This document shows positions 7,469 to 18,553 of a DNA stretch of 64,000 nt, in pieces; the first letter of the stretch is position 1, and the number at the start of each line of letters is the position of its first letter. The notes beneath the pieces were generated by a model that was not told the origin of the DNA, made no database searches, and saw only the letters and a program-made list of their open reading frames with translations. Origin of the DNA: Streptomyces odontomachi (GTDB lineage Bacteria > Actinomycetota > Actinomycetes > Streptomycetales > Streptomycetaceae). Location: assembly GCF_024435355.1 (NCBI RefSeq), contig NZ_JAMJWG010000003.1:558001-622000 (forward strand), in the 5' to 3' direction. The translations under genes and the position numbers were made by a program.

Positions 7469-9046
7469 ATGGAACCGCAGGGAGCTCCGTGGGACCGCCG
7501 GCGGCTGCTGGAGTCGGCGGCCGCCCTGAGCGCCGGGTCGCTCCTGTCCGCCTGCTCGTCGTCCGACTCGTCGGCCGCCCACCCGGAGCACGCCGGGGCC
7601 TGGACGGTACGGACCGAGAACGACCAGCCCGGCGACCGCGACTGGCGACTGCGTGATCCCGCCGGCGGCCGGGCGTCCCACCGGGCCATCGAGGGGTACG
7701 CGGACCGGGTGAGCGTGCTCCCCGGCGAACCGGTCCGCCTCTTCGTGTCCACCACCGACCGCACGTTCCGCGCGGAGGCCTTCCGCATGGGCTGGTACGG
7801 GGGCGCCCGGGCCCGCCGGGTCTGGGCCTCCGGGCGGCTGCCCGGACGCGAGCAGCCGATGCCCGAGCCGCGCGGCGAGACCCGAACGGTGTCGGCCGCC
7901 GCCTGGCGGACCAGCGCCCGGATCCCCACCGCGCACTGGCCCGAGGGCGCCTACCTCGTGCGCCTCACCGCGGAGGGCGGCGCCCAGCGCTACGTACCGC
8001 TCACCGTGCGCTCGCACCGGACCGCAGGGCGCGTGGTGCTGGTGAACGCGGTGGCGACCTGGCAGGCGTACAACACCTGGGGCGGGCACAGCCTGTACTA
8101 CGGCCCCGGCGGCAAGGCCGACTACGCGGGCCGCGCCCTCGCGGTCAGCTGCGACCGCCCGTACGACCGCGACGGCGCCCGACTCTTCCTCGTCTACGAG
8201 CAGCCCGTCATCGCGCTGGCCGAACGGCTGGCGCTGCCGCTCGCGTACGTCACCAGCATGGACGTCGACCGCCAGCCCGACCTGCTGGCCGGCGCACGCG
8301 CGGTCGTCTCGCTCGGCCACGACGAGTACTGGACGCCGGCCATGCGGCAGCGGATCACCACCGCCCGGGACGCCGGGACCAATGTCGCCTTCCTGGGCGC
8401 GAACGCCTGCTTCCGCCGCATCCGCCTGGAGGAGTCGGCGCACGGCGAGCGGCGCCTGGTGGTCTGCTACAAGACCGACTGGCCCAAAGATCCCCTGCAC
8501 GGCACGGACGACGCGGCCGTCACCACCGACTGGCGCGAGCCACCGCACGCCCGCCCGGAGAACTCCCTGACCGGCACCTTCTACGAGGCGACCGGCGCCA
8601 GCGCCGCCTACCGGGTGACCGCGCCCGACCACTGGTTGTTCGCCGGGACCGGGGTCCGCCGTGGCAGCCGGTTCCCCCACCTGGTGGGCACCGAGTACGA
8701 CCGGGTGACCGGCGCCCCGCAGACCCCGCGGCCGATCGAGATCCTGGCCCACTCCGAGCTGGTCTGCCACGATGTGCGCAGCTACCACAACTCCGCGTAC
8801 TACACGGCGGCCAGCGGCGCCGGCGTCTTCAACACCGGCACCATGCGCTGGGTCGAGTCCCTGAACGGCGACGGCGCCCACGGCATCCCGCCGGCCACCG
8901 CCCGCTTCACCGGCGGGGTCACGCGGAACCTGCTGCACGCCTTCGCCGCGGGCCCGGCGGGCCGCCGGCATCCCGCACGGGACAACCTCGCCGCCTACCA
9001 TCCCTACGCCGGTGACCCCGTGTGGACCCGTCACGACCTGTGGTGA
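7469..9046 (+). CDS. Tat-exported lipoprotein, N,N-dimethylformamidase large-subunit-like
   Basis: A 525-residue protein. The N-terminus has twin arginines (DRRRLLESAAALSAGSL) and the lipobox LSACSSS, so it should be exported folded and lipid-anchored. The body shows RMGWYGGARARRV, NAVATWQAYNTWGGHSLYY, LGHDEYWTPAMR and FLGANACFRR, which match the C-terminal domain of the N,N-dimethylformamidase large subunit, a domain widespread in secreted Streptomyces proteins. DMFase itself cleaves an amide using mononuclear iron; whether this lipoprotein has hydrolase activity is unknown. It stands alone, divergent from the DUF2267 gene. Confidence 0.75.
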   Translation: MEPQGAPWDRRRLLESAAALSAGSLLSACSSSDSSAAHPEHAGAWTVRTENDQPGDRDWRLRDPAGGRASHRAIEGYADRVSVLPGEPVRLFVSTTDRTFRAEAFRMGWYGGARARRVWASGRLPGREQPMPEPRGETRTVSAAAWRTSARIPTAHWPEGAYLVRLTAEGGAQRYVPLTVRSHRTAGRVVLVNAVATWQAYNTWGGHSLYYGPGGKADYAGRALAVSCDRPYDRDGARLFLVYEQPVIALAERLALPLAYVTSMDVDRQPDLLAGARAVVSLGHDEYWTPAMRQRITTARDAGTNVAFLGANACFRRIRLEESAHGERRLVVCYKTDWPKDPLHGTDDAAVTTDWREPPHARPENSLTGTFYEATGASAAYRVTAPDHWLFAGTGVRRGSRFPHLVGTEYDRVTGAPQTPRPIEILAHSELVCHDVRSYHNSAYYTAASGAGVFNTGTMRWVESLNGDGAHGIPPATARFTGGVTRNLLHAFAAGPAGRRHPARDNLAAYHPYAGDPVWTRHDLW

Positions 9047-9146
9047 TCGGTGCGTACGGTCCTGCCGGCCCGGACGGGGGAATTGGACGCCTCCGAAGGG
9101 TGGCCGTCAAAATGGCGGGAGCACCCCGTACGAAGGAGCCGCAGCC

Positions 9147-10106
9147 GTGTCCAACTCGCGGACCGTCCGCCAGTTCGAAAAGCGTATGGCGGAGGTCCTC
9201 CGGATGCGCCCCGCGCAGCTGACGGACGTGTTCCAGGGCGCACGGCCGTCCTCGATCCGGATCAACCGGCTGCTCGACGACGAGGCGTACGAGAGCACCC
9301 TGCGCGCCGTGCGGGAGAAGGCGCCGAAGGCGGTCCCGCTCGACTGGTGCGACCACACCTTCCTCTGGCCCGAGAACGACGGCTTCGACGACATCATGGC
9401 CCTCGCCCACGAGGGCCGCGTCTACGTGCAGAACGCCTCCAGCCTGATCCCCCCGGTGGCGCTCGACCCACGCCCCGGCGACAGCATCCTCGACGTGGCC
9501 GCCGCCCCGGGCGGCAAGGCGTTCCACCTCGCCGCCCGTGCGGCGGGCGACTGCCGGCTGTGGCTGAACGACGCCGCGGCCCCGCGCGCCCGCAAGCTCG
9601 GCGAGCTGGCCGAGCTGTACGGCGTGCGGTACGCGGAGCTGACCACGTACCCGGCGCAGTACGTGGACAAGTCGATCCCCGCCGAGTCCTTCGACCGGAT
9701 CCTGCTCGACGTGCAGTGCTCGGGCGAGGGCCGGGTCGACCTGCGCCGGCCGGTCACCTTGCGCTACTGGTCGGAGGAGCGCATCGAGAAGTACAAGTTC
9801 CTCCAGACGAAGATGCTCAGCGCGGCCTACCGGCTGCTGCGACCCGGCGGCGTCATGGTCTATTCCACCTGCACGCTCAGCCCCGAGGAGAACGAGTTCC
9901 CGGTCAGCAAGATCCTCCAGCGGCACGCCGACCTCACCCTGGAACCGCTCGACTTCTCGGAGCCGTCCTTCCAGCCCGGCGTCACCTCCTGGCGGGGCAT
10001 GAAGTTCGACGCGCGCCTTGCGGACGCGGTCCGGGTGGCCCCGACCGATCTCTTCGAGGGATTCTTCGTGGCCCGGATCGTCAAGGCAGCGGCACCGTCG
10101 GCGTAG
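9147..10106 (+). CDS. RsmB/NOP-family RNA cytosine-5 methyltransferase
   Basis: A 319-residue protein with the SAM-binding motif DVAAAPGGKAFHLAARAAG and the two cysteine motifs of the NOL1/NOP2/Sun family: LLDVQCSGEG (motif IV) and MVYSTCTLSPEENE (motif VI, the catalytic cysteine). Motif IV normally reads PCSG; here the proline is glutamine. There is no N-terminal NusB-like domain. GTG at 9147 is supported by AAGGAG eight bases upstream. Its end overlaps the convergent thioesterase gene by 26 bases. The target RNA cannot be inferred. Confidence 0.85.
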   Translation: MSNSRTVRQFEKRMAEVLRMRPAQLTDVFQGARPSSIRINRLLDDEAYESTLRAVREKAPKAVPLDWCDHTFLWPENDGFDDIMALAHEGRVYVQNASSLIPPVALDPRPGDSILDVAAAPGGKAFHLAARAAGDCRLWLNDAAAPRARKLGELAELYGVRYAELTTYPAQYVDKSIPAESFDRILLDVQCSGEGRVDLRRPVTLRYWSEERIEKYKFLQTKMLSAAYRLLRPGGVMVYSTCTLSPEENEFPVSKILQRHADLTLEPLDFSEPSFQPGVTSWRGMKFDARLADAVRVAPTDLFEGFFVARIVKAAAPSA

Positions 10107-10863
10107 CGCTCCCGAGGGGGCGGTCCGGTGGCGGGGCCAGGTCCAGGGCCGCGCGCAGATCGGTGACGACCTGCTCCAGCAGTGGGCCGGGATCGCTGCT
10201 GAAGTAGAAGTGGCCGCCGTCGAAGATATGTACCCCGAGGCATTTTTCGGCCAAGTCGGACCATCCTGCCAGCTGTTCCGGCGGCAGCGAGGTGTCGGTG
10301 TGACCGCCGTACACGGACAGCGGCACCGGAAGCGGACGGTCGTAGGCCGGATGGGGGCTGTCGACCAGCTTCAGGTCGTTCCGGATGATCGAGCCGAACA
10401 CCTGCCACATGTACGGGTCTTCGAGCACCATCGCCGGGGTGCCGCCCATCTCGCGCACGTAGTCGCGCAGCTGCTCGTCGCTGAAGGTGTGCCGTTGCAT
10501 GGCGGCCAGGGAACCGGGCACGCGGGTCGCCGAGAGCCCCAGCCACACCGGCCGGGTGCCGCCCTCGGTGACCAGCCGCCGGGTCACCGCGCTTGCGATC
10601 AGGCCGCCCATGCTGTGCCCGAAGAGGGCGTACGGCTCGGTCGGGTCCGGCCCGATGCGCTCGAGGAAATGGTCGACGATCCGGTCCAGATCGTCGATCT
10701 GCGGCTGCCCGAACAACTTTCCGTGCCCGGGCGCGTCCAGCGGCTGGAAGTCCCAGCTCGCCGGTAGCCGGTTCCGCCAGCCCTGGTACAGCGCATGTGA
10801 CCCGCCGGCGTGGTGAAAAGCGAACAGGCGCACCTCCGCCGGGCCTCCCCCCATGTGTCTCAC
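10081..10863 (-). CDS. Type II thioesterase (alpha/beta hydrolase)
   Basis: An approximately 260-residue hydrolase with the type II thioesterase hallmarks: FHHAGGSHALYQGWRNRL at the N-terminus, the nucleophile elbow ALFGHSMGG, and a C-terminal histidine in FDGGHFYFSSDP. Such enzymes clear misprimed or stalled acyl groups from polyketide or nonribosomal peptide carrier proteins. No synthase lies in the window, so it is an orphan here. I prefer the GTG at 10863 (GGAGG nine bases upstream); longer starts to 10914 add only Arg-rich residues. Confidence 0.8.
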   Translation of the reverse strand: MRHMGGGPAEVRLFAFHHAGGSHALYQGWRNRLPASWDFQPLDAPGHGKLFGQPQIDDLDRIVDHFLERIGPDPTEPYALFGHSMGGLIASAVTRRLVTEGGTRPVWLGLSATRVPGSLAAMQRHTFSDEQLRDYVREMGGTPAMVLEDPYMWQVFGSIIRNDLKLVDSPHPAYDRPLPVPLSVYGGHTDTSLPPEQLAGWSDLAEKCLGVHIFDGGHFYFSSDPGPLLEQVVTDLRAALDLAPPPDRPLGSATPTVPLP

Positions 10864-11273
10864 CAGCACGTTCCTCCGCATCCGGCGGCGCGTTCGCCGC
10901 TCTGTGCGCTCCACTCTGCCAGTGCGGGGGAACCGGCGGCGCCCGGACCGCCCCTCGTCGCACGATTCAGGACGCCGGGCAATCGAGGGGGCGCGGCCGG
11001 TGTCCGGTCGGCTCGGCGCGGTGTTGTCCTCCCCTCCGCTTGGCAGCTACCTTGACGGCGCCACAGAGCCGACTTCCCGTCATCTGAGCCACGTAGCCTG
11101 CCAGTTCCGTGGACCACTCACGCGGACACCAGCGTTTCCCCTGCGCCGCTCTGCGTTCCACATGCCGGACGGGACGGCTGAGACATACGTGCGTAGGGCA
11201 TGCACATGCCATAGGCCGGGGCATGCGGCCGAGGTGGCCAGAGCCCAAGCGACGGATGAGGCAGGAGTCCCAC
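10864..11273. other. Divergent promoter region
   Basis: About 410 bases between the thioesterase and the TagC-like gene. It carries both promoters and no supportable coding frame. No clear repeat or operator was found. Confidence 0.4.
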
Positions 11274-12284
11274 ATGATCGACCGCAGGGCAGTGTTGCGC
11301 GCCGGCGCCACCGGGCTGGCCACCGCCGCCGCGTGGACGGGTGCGGCGACCACGAGAGCGTCGGCCACCACGGCCGACGACGTCTTCGATCTGACCGCGC
11401 CCGCGACGTCGTACATCCGCGAGAAGACTCTGTACAACGAAACGATTATGCAGTCCTTCGCGTTCGACGACACCAACAAGTTCCTCTTCGCGGTGCAGCT
11501 GATGCAGGGCGGCGTCCAGCTCCCCGACGAGCCGGCGCCGGTCTCCGGAGCCGACCGCAGCGCACGCGGCGACATGTGCCTCACCAAGCTCAGCCTGAGC
11601 GGCACCCAGCTCGGCCACATGTATCTGCGCGGCTTCGGCCACGGGGCGTCCATCGGCGTCGAGCCCAGGGGCAGCACCTCGTACATCTGGACCGAGGCGG
11701 ACGCCAACCCGGACACCGGTTACGGCATGGCCGTCGGGCGGTTCGCCTACGCCGACGGGCGGGTGCTGGACAGCGACGACGGGGCCGTCGACAAGCTCTA
11801 CGTCGTGGACGAGTCGACCAGTAACCGGCCGGCCGTCGACATGCGCCACGGCCGGCTGCTGGTGCAGTACATGCTGGGCGAGAGCGACTACCGCTACCGG
11901 GTGCTGGACCTCGACCACGCCAGGTGGGGCGACACGCGCGGGCTGTACGACATCCCGCGCATCGGGATCGCCGACACCGAGACCCCGCAGGGCGTCGCCC
12001 TGCTCGGCGACTACGTCTACCAGATGACCGGCACCCACTACACCGACGAGAACGGCACCAACCCGCCGTCGGGACACGGCGACACCTACCTGTCGGCCGT
12101 GCACGTCCCGACGTCCCGGGTCATCCAGCGGTCCCGTACGGAGGCGGCGTACACGCTGAACTACCGGGAGCCCGAGGGCCTCGCCATCGAGCTGGGCGTC
12201 TCCCCGCCCCGGCTCTGCATGGGCTTCGCCTCCGGTGTCGCGGGCGACCGCAAGTACACCATCTACTACAAGCCACAGACCTGA
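11274..12284 (+). CDS. Secreted TagC-like beta-propeller protein
   Basis: A 336-residue exported protein. The N-terminal IDRRAVLRAGATGLATAAAW has the twin arginines of a Tat signal, cleaved near TRASA. The mature part begins with DVFDLTAPATSYIREKTLYN and contains QSFAFDDTNKFLFAVQLMQG and repeated Gly/Tyr-rich strands ending YTIYYKPQT. This matches the P68 RBP/TagC-like beta-propeller group that streptomycete annotations sometimes call teichoic acid biosynthesis protein C. No catalytic residues can be named. The ATG at 11274 follows GCAGGAG. Role in the cell envelope is inferred. Confidence 0.7.
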   Translation: MIDRRAVLRAGATGLATAAAWTGAATTRASATTADDVFDLTAPATSYIREKTLYNETIMQSFAFDDTNKFLFAVQLMQGGVQLPDEPAPVSGADRSARGDMCLTKLSLSGTQLGHMYLRGFGHGASIGVEPRGSTSYIWTEADANPDTGYGMAVGRFAYADGRVLDSDDGAVDKLYVVDESTSNRPAVDMRHGRLLVQYMLGESDYRYRVLDLDHARWGDTRGLYDIPRIGIADTETPQGVALLGDYVYQMTGTHYTDENGTNPPSGHGDTYLSAVHVPTSRVIQRSRTEAAYTLNYREPEGLAIELGVSPPRLCMGFASGVAGDRKYTIYYKPQT

Positions 12285-12345
12285 GCCGGCACGGGACCGG
12301 CACGCACGCCGTCGCGGCACTCGCGCCGCCACGGCACCTGCACCG

Positions 12346-13143
12346 CTACGGCACCCGGGCCACCCCCGCGAACATCCCGCTCGGCTGCGGGGGCGCCGCG
12401 TCGTCGTTGCGCCACTGGACGGCCGCCACCAGGCCCGGTTCGACCAGCTCGAGGCCGTCGAAGAAGCGCAGCACCGCGTCCCGGCTCCGGGCCGTCGCCG
12501 TGATGTGGTCGGTGTACGGGGCCATCCGCCGCGGCTCGTGGCCGGGGTCGAGGGCGTGCACGGGGACGAAGTCGAAGGTGCCGTGCGTGAGGACGAGCCA
12601 GCTGCCGGACGGCAGGGCGTCGACGAAGCCGCGCACGATGCCGTACGGGTCCTCCTCGTCACGGATGAAGTGCATCAGCGCGACCAGCGACACGCAGACG
12701 GGCCGTGCGAAGTCCAGCAGCTCCCGGGCCCGCCCGAGGATCACCTGCGGCTTGCGCACATCGGCCTCGATGTAGTCCGTGGCGCCCTGCTCCGTGCTGA
12801 CCAGCAGGGCCTCCGCATGACGCAGCACGATCGGGTCGTTGTCCACGTAGACGACCCGGGAGGCCGGGGCGATCCCCTGGACGACCTGGTGGAGATTGGG
12901 CTCGGTGGGTATCCCGGTGCCGATGTCCAGGAACTGGTCCACGCCGTAGCCCGCGACGAAGGCCATGGCGCGCCGCATGAAGGCACGGTTCTGCCGGGCG
13001 GCGGCCTGCGCCTCCTGCGGCATCCTGCGGGCGACCTCCTCGTCGACGAGGTAGTGGTCCTTCCCGCCCAGCAGGTAGTCGTAGACGCGCGCCGGATGCG
13101 GCCGGGTCGAATCGATCGCGGGTCTCGGACCCTGTGTCGTCAT
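12346..13143 (-). CDS. SAM-dependent methyltransferase, DUF574/PF04672 type
   Basis: A 265-residue protein with the family opening TRPHPARVYDYLLGGKDHY, the SAM site FLDIGTGIPTEPNLHQV and VVYVDNDPIVLRHAEALL, and a late LVLTHGTFD strand. Streptomyces genomes contain many paralogues; a few act in natural product tailoring but most have no known substrate. ATG at 13143 is preceded by GGAG at a good distance. It converges with the TagC-like gene. Confidence 0.85.
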   Translation of the reverse strand: MTTQGPRPAIDSTRPHPARVYDYLLGGKDHYLVDEEVARRMPQEAQAAARQNRAFMRRAMAFVAGYGVDQFLDIGTGIPTEPNLHQVVQGIAPASRVVYVDNDPIVLRHAEALLVSTEQGATDYIEADVRKPQVILGRARELLDFARPVCVSLVALMHFIRDEEDPYGIVRGFVDALPSGSWLVLTHGTFDFVPVHALDPGHEPRRMAPYTDHITATARSRDAVLRFFDGLELVEPGLVAAVQWRNDDAAPPQPSGMFAGVARVP

Positions 13144-13342
13144 GTCCAGCTCCGCTTCCGATATGCCGGGTTGCCGATATGCCACGCGGCACCCTGCGAT
13201 ACCCGAGACGCCTTCCGTTTCTGCTCATTATGGCTCTCGGGCCAGGGGCGCGGGCCGAACCCCCGCGCTCCTCCCGGGCATCGCACGCCCGCAGGCTGCC
13301 GGCTGCACGACCATTGACGGGACCCGGACAAGCACCCGAGCA

Positions 13343-13360
13343 TATGGGAGCGCTCCCATA
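13343..13360. promoter_or_regulatory. CebR-type cellulose-utilisation operator
   Basis: TATGGGAGCGCTCCCATA is an 18-bp perfect palindrome that contains the established CebR consensus TGGGAGCGCTCCCA. CebR is the LacI-type repressor relieved by cellobiose and cello-oligosaccharides. The site lies about 60-80 bases before the GH9 cellulase start, the usual place for CebR control. Confidence 0.92.
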
Positions 13361-13382
13361 ATCAGGCTTCCCAACCCCCTGA

Positions 13383-15521
<2,139 letters not shown>

Positions 15522-15533
15522 CGGGTTCCCCGC

Positions 15534-15562
15534 GGGGTCCCTCGGACGATCCGAGGGGCCCC
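15534..15562 (+). terminator. Strong hairpin terminator after the GH9 gene
   Basis: A 13-bp stem (one G-T pair) GGGGTCCCTCGGA / TCCGAGGGGCCCC around a CGA loop, starting 12 bases after the stop. There is no U-run, as is common in Streptomyces terminators. Confidence 0.8.
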
Positions 15563-15646
15563 GAGCCTCGGTCGCCGTCCGACTCCGGCGTCGACGGATC
15601 GCCCGGCCGGTGACGGCGATCAGGGCGGCCGTCGCCGCAAAACGCC

Positions 15647-15674
15647 CCGTCCCACACCCGGCGGTGTGGGACGG
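15647..15674. terminator. Second hairpin, probably bidirectional terminator
   Basis: A perfect 12-bp stem CCGTCCCACACC / GGTGTGGGACGG with a CGGC loop, placed between the convergent GH9 and DUF5324 genes. It is symmetric and can end transcription from either side. Confidence 0.75.
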
Positions 15675-15713
15675 AGCATCAGAGTCAGGGCGTCGGACGC
15701 GTGAACCTCCGGC

Positions 15714-16466
15714 TCACGCACTCTCTCCGGAGGCTTCTCCCCCGCGCCCCCGCGCCCCGCGCCGTTCTCGGGCGACCCGTTCCGCCGACTGGGCCTCCTC
15801 CTGCCTGGCGCGCACCTGCGGGTCGAGTGAGGCACCCTCGCCGCTGCCGTCGACCGCGGCGAGGTGGGAGTTCTCCGGTACCTCCGTGGCGGCGGGCGGC
15901 TCGACCAGCCAGTCCGGGTTGGCCTGCTTGTCCCACCACTTCCACGCGGCGATGGCGCCCCCCGCCAGCGCGCCGAGTACCAGGGCGCCCAGGGCGGCCC
16001 GGCCGGCACGGGCACGGCGCTCCCGGCGGCGGATGATGTGCTTGATCTCCTTGGCCGTCACCTGACCGCGCAGCGCGGCGAGCGTGGCGGCGCCCCGGTC
16101 GGTGGCTTCCCGGCCCACCGGGCCGGCCACGGCCCTCGCCTGCTCGATCCGTGGCCGGGACGCGGCGGCGGCCTGGACGGCCAGCTCCCGGGCGCGGACC
16201 GCGGTCTCGTCGACTTTCGGCGGTACGTGCGCGCGGGCCTGCACACGTGCCTGTTCGATGCGGGGGGCGATGTGTGCGCCGTACTGGGCCCGCGCCTGGT
16301 CCGTGGCGACGGACACCTTGGGTGCGATGCGCACACGCGCCTCGTGCGCGTAATGGGTGGCACGGTCCCTGGCCGTTTCGGCGTAGGGCGCCACCACTTC
16401 CGCGGCGTGCAGCACGCTGTCCTTCGCCGTGCCGGTCGCCGCGCGCACGCTGTCGATGCGAGTCAC
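15714..16466 (-). CDS. DUF5324 family membrane-anchored helical protein
   Basis: A 250-residue protein. The first 140 residues are long amphipathic helices rich in Ala, Arg and Gln (AYETARDRATHYAHEARVRI-like repeats), suggesting a coiled coil. A single membrane span follows (AGRAALGALVLGALAGGAIA) with WKWWDKQANPDWL just outside, then an acidic and Arg-rich tail. This matches the actinobacterial DUF5324 family, of unknown function, usually found beside a cyclophilin gene as here. GTG at 16466 is chosen because AGGAGG lies nine bases upstream, whereas an ATG at 16472 abuts that site. Confidence 0.8.
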   Translation of the reverse strand: MTRIDSVRAATGTAKDSVLHAAEVVAPYAETARDRATHYAHEARVRIAPKVSVATDQARAQYGAHIAPRIEQARVQARAHVPPKVDETAVRARELAVQAAAASRPRIEQARAVAGPVGREATDRGAATLAALRGQVTAKEIKHIIRRRERRARAGRAALGALVLGALAGGAIAAWKWWDKQANPDWLVEPPAATEVPENSHLAAVDGSGEGASLDPQVRARQEEAQSAERVARERRGARGRGGEASGESA

Positions 16467-16719
16467 GGGCATCCTCCTCCTTGGTGGCGTTCGGTATCTC
16501 GCCTTTCCACCCCTTTACGGATCATGCCTGCCCGAACGTGCCGGGGCATGCGCGGGCGGGCATCCGGGTCATGGCGCGCCCTGGCGCGCGGCGCCGGATT
16601 CCCTCGACGGTGGCGCGGCGCGGGGCGGACATCCGGGTCCGTGACCGGTGGCGGGCGGCGACCGGCCCCCTGGTCCATGGGAGGATCGGAGGGTCACAGA
16701 GGACAACGGAAGGCACATT

Positions 16720-17253
16720 GTGGCCGAGCAGCTTTACGCCACCCTGAAGACCAACCACGGCGACATCGAGATCAGGCTCCTGCCGAACCACGCGCCGAAG
16801 ACGGTCAAGAACTTCGTCGAGCTCGCCCAGGGCGAGCGGGAGTGGACGCATCCCGAGACCGGGGCCAAGTCCACCGACCGGTTGTACGACGGTACGGTCT
16901 TCCACCGTGTGATCAGCGGCTTCATGATCCAGGGCGGGGACCCGCTGGGCAACGGCACCGGGGGCCCGGGGTACACCTTCGAGGACGAGTTCCACCCCGA
17001 CCTCGCCTTCGACCGGCCGTACCTGCTGGCCATGGCCAACGCCGGCCCGGGCACGAACGGCTCGCAGTTCTTCATCACCGTGGCACCCACGGCGTGGCTG
17101 AACCGCAAGCACACGATCTTCGGTGAGGTCACCGAAGGGGCCAGCCAGAAGGTCGTGGACGCGATCGTCGGTGCGAAGACCAACCCGCGCACCGACCGCC
17201 CGGTGAACGACGTGGTCATCGAGTCCGTCGTGGTGGAGACCCGCGCGTCGTAA
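16720..17253 (+). CDS. ppiB: Cyclophilin-type peptidyl-prolyl cis-trans isomerase
   Basis: A 177-residue cytoplasmic cyclophilin. Active-site features are in order: FHRVISGFMIQGGDPLGNGTGGPGY-type core (His/Arg/Phe/Gln), LAMANAGPGTNGSQFFIT, and WLNRKHTIFGEV. It catalyses proline isomerisation during protein folding. There is no signal peptide. GTG at 16720 is preceded by GGAAGG. It diverges from the DUF5324 gene, the conserved order in streptomycetes. Confidence 0.92.
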   Translation: MAEQLYATLKTNHGDIEIRLLPNHAPKTVKNFVELAQGEREWTHPETGAKSTDRLYDGTVFHRVISGFMIQGGDPLGNGTGGPGYTFEDEFHPDLAFDRPYLLAMANAGPGTNGSQFFITVAPTAWLNRKHTIFGEVTEGASQKVVDAIVGAKTNPRTDRPVNDVVIESVVVETRAS

Positions 17254-17360
17254 TACGTCGTTTCCCGTTTCCCGTTCCCGCGGCCCGCTCCCGAGCGCTC
17301 CTGATCCCTCTCGCGGCCGGCGATCGACCCCTGCGGCCCGACCGAGCCGCTCCGCAACCC

Positions 17361-17410
17361 GACCTGGTCCGACCTGGTTCGACCTATTCCGAACCGTTCA
17401 GATCCGTTCT
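17361..17410. repeat. Five tandem 10-bp units
   Basis: GACCTGGTCC, GACCTGGTTC, GACCTATTCC, GAACCGTTCA and GATCCGTTCT follow each other without gaps, drifting gradually. The period equals about one helical turn, which would place any protein contacts on one DNA face. Confidence 0.7.
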
Positions 17411-17501
17411 GGCCGGCTTCGATGGAACAGAAAGCGCCACGGCATCCCACGACGCACGCCTCACGGGCTACGGTGCGCCAGGGAACCTCGGGGAACCATT
17501 T

Positions 17502-17533
17502 CGCCCCGCCCATCCGTAAGGAAGGGCGGGGCG
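17502..17533 (+). terminator. Large GC hairpin (terminator or attenuator)
   Basis: CGCCCCGCCC pairs with GGGCGGGGCG, then one A-A mismatch, then TCC/GGA around a GTAA loop. It lies about 250 bases after the cyclophilin stop and 91 bases before the rhomboid start, so it may end the former transcript or act in the leader of the latter. Confidence 0.5.
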
Positions 17534-17623
17534 CCGCGTACCTCCGGGGTGTTCGTTCCGCGGGGCTCCGAGGACCTCGGGAAGGTCTCGAGAACGCATC
17601 GACAGTGAGGGGACCGGGAAGTC

Positions 17624-18553
17624 ATGGACCAGGCGTCGAACAATCCGCCGCCGGGCGAGCGGCAGGACCCGCCCGGTCCCGGGACCACACCCACCTGCTA
17701 CCGCCACCCCGACCGCCAGACCGGTGTCCGCTGCACCCGCTGTGACCGTCCCATCTGCCCGGACTGCATGGTCAGCGCCTCGGTCGGGTTCCACTGCCCG
17801 GAGTGCGTGCGGGCCGGCTCGGGACCGGGACGCGGTCCCGCGTCCACCCGCCCCCGCACCATCGCCGGCGGCACCATCACCGCCGACCCCCGCCTGATCA
17901 CCAAGATCCTCATCGCGATCAACGTCGCGGTCTTCATCGCGATCCAGGTGAACGACCGGTTGCTCGACCACCTGGTGCTGGTCGGCAGCTGGCCGCCCCG
18001 CGACATGGTGCCGCCGGGCCTGCCGTACCACCCGACCGACGGCATCGCCGCAGGCCAGTGGTACCTCCTGGTGACGTCGATGTTCGCGCACCAGGCGGTG
18101 TGGCACATCGTCTTCAACATGCTGAGCCTGTGGTGGCTCGGCGGCCCCCTGGAGGCCGCCCTGGGCCGGGCGCGCTTCCTGACGCTCTACCTGGTGTCCG
18201 GCCTGGCCGGCGGCGCCCTCACCTACCTCCTCGCCGCCCCGTCGCAGGCCTCGCTCGGCGCCTCGGGAGCCATCTACGGCCTCTTCGGCGCGACCGCCGT
18301 CCTGGTGCGCCGGCTGCGCTACGACATGCGCCCCGTGATCGCCCTGCTGGTGATCAACCTGATCTTCACCTTCAGCATCAGCGGCATCGCCTGGCAGGCT
18401 CACATCGGCGGTCTGATCGGTGGCGTCGCCATGGCCTACGCGATGGTGCACGCCCCGCGCGAGCGGCGCTCGCTGGTGCAGTGGGGTACGTGCGCGGTGG
18501 TGCTGGTGGCCGTGGTGGTGGTGATCGTCGCCCGCACGGCGACCATCACATGA
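17624..18553 (+). CDS. Rhomboid intramembrane serine protease with N-terminal zinc finger
   Basis: A 309-residue membrane protein. Residues 25-70 hold a B-box-like zinc finger (CYRHPDRQTGVRCTRCDRPI then CPDC and FHCPEC). The rhomboid domain follows: HIVFNMLSLWWLGGPLE (the HN motif), the nucleophile serine in LGASGAIYGLFGA, and the catalytic histidine in QAHIGGLIGG, within six or seven membrane helices. It should cleave membrane segments of unknown clients. The zinc finger plus rhomboid layout is common in actinobacteria, and the gene lies between the cyclophilin and crgA in the conserved cell-division region. GGGAAG precedes the start. Confidence 0.9.
   Translation: MDQASNNPPPGERQDPPGPGTTPTCYRHPDRQTGVRCTRCDRPICPDCMVSASVGFHCPECVRAGSGPGRGPASTRPRTIAGGTITADPRLITKILIAINVAVFIAIQVNDRLLDHLVLVGSWPPRDMVPPGLPYHPTDGIAAGQWYLLVTSMFAHQAVWHIVFNMLSLWWLGGPLEAALGRARFLTLYLVSGLAGGALTYLLAAPSQASLGASGAIYGLFGATAVLVRRLRYDMRPVIALLVINLIFTFSISGIAWQAHIGGLIGGVAMAYAMVHAPRERRSLVQWGTCAVVLVAVVVVIVARTATIT

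Larger units (their letters stand above)
17254..17623. other. Gene-free stretch with 10-bp repeats and a hairpin
   Basis: About 370 bases between the cyclophilin and rhomboid genes. Positions 17361-17410 are five consecutive 10-base units of the form GAcCtggTTC. A long hairpin lies at 17502-17533 (separate entry). No coding frame is supportable. The promoter of the rhomboid gene should be in the last 100 bases. Confidence 0.55.
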
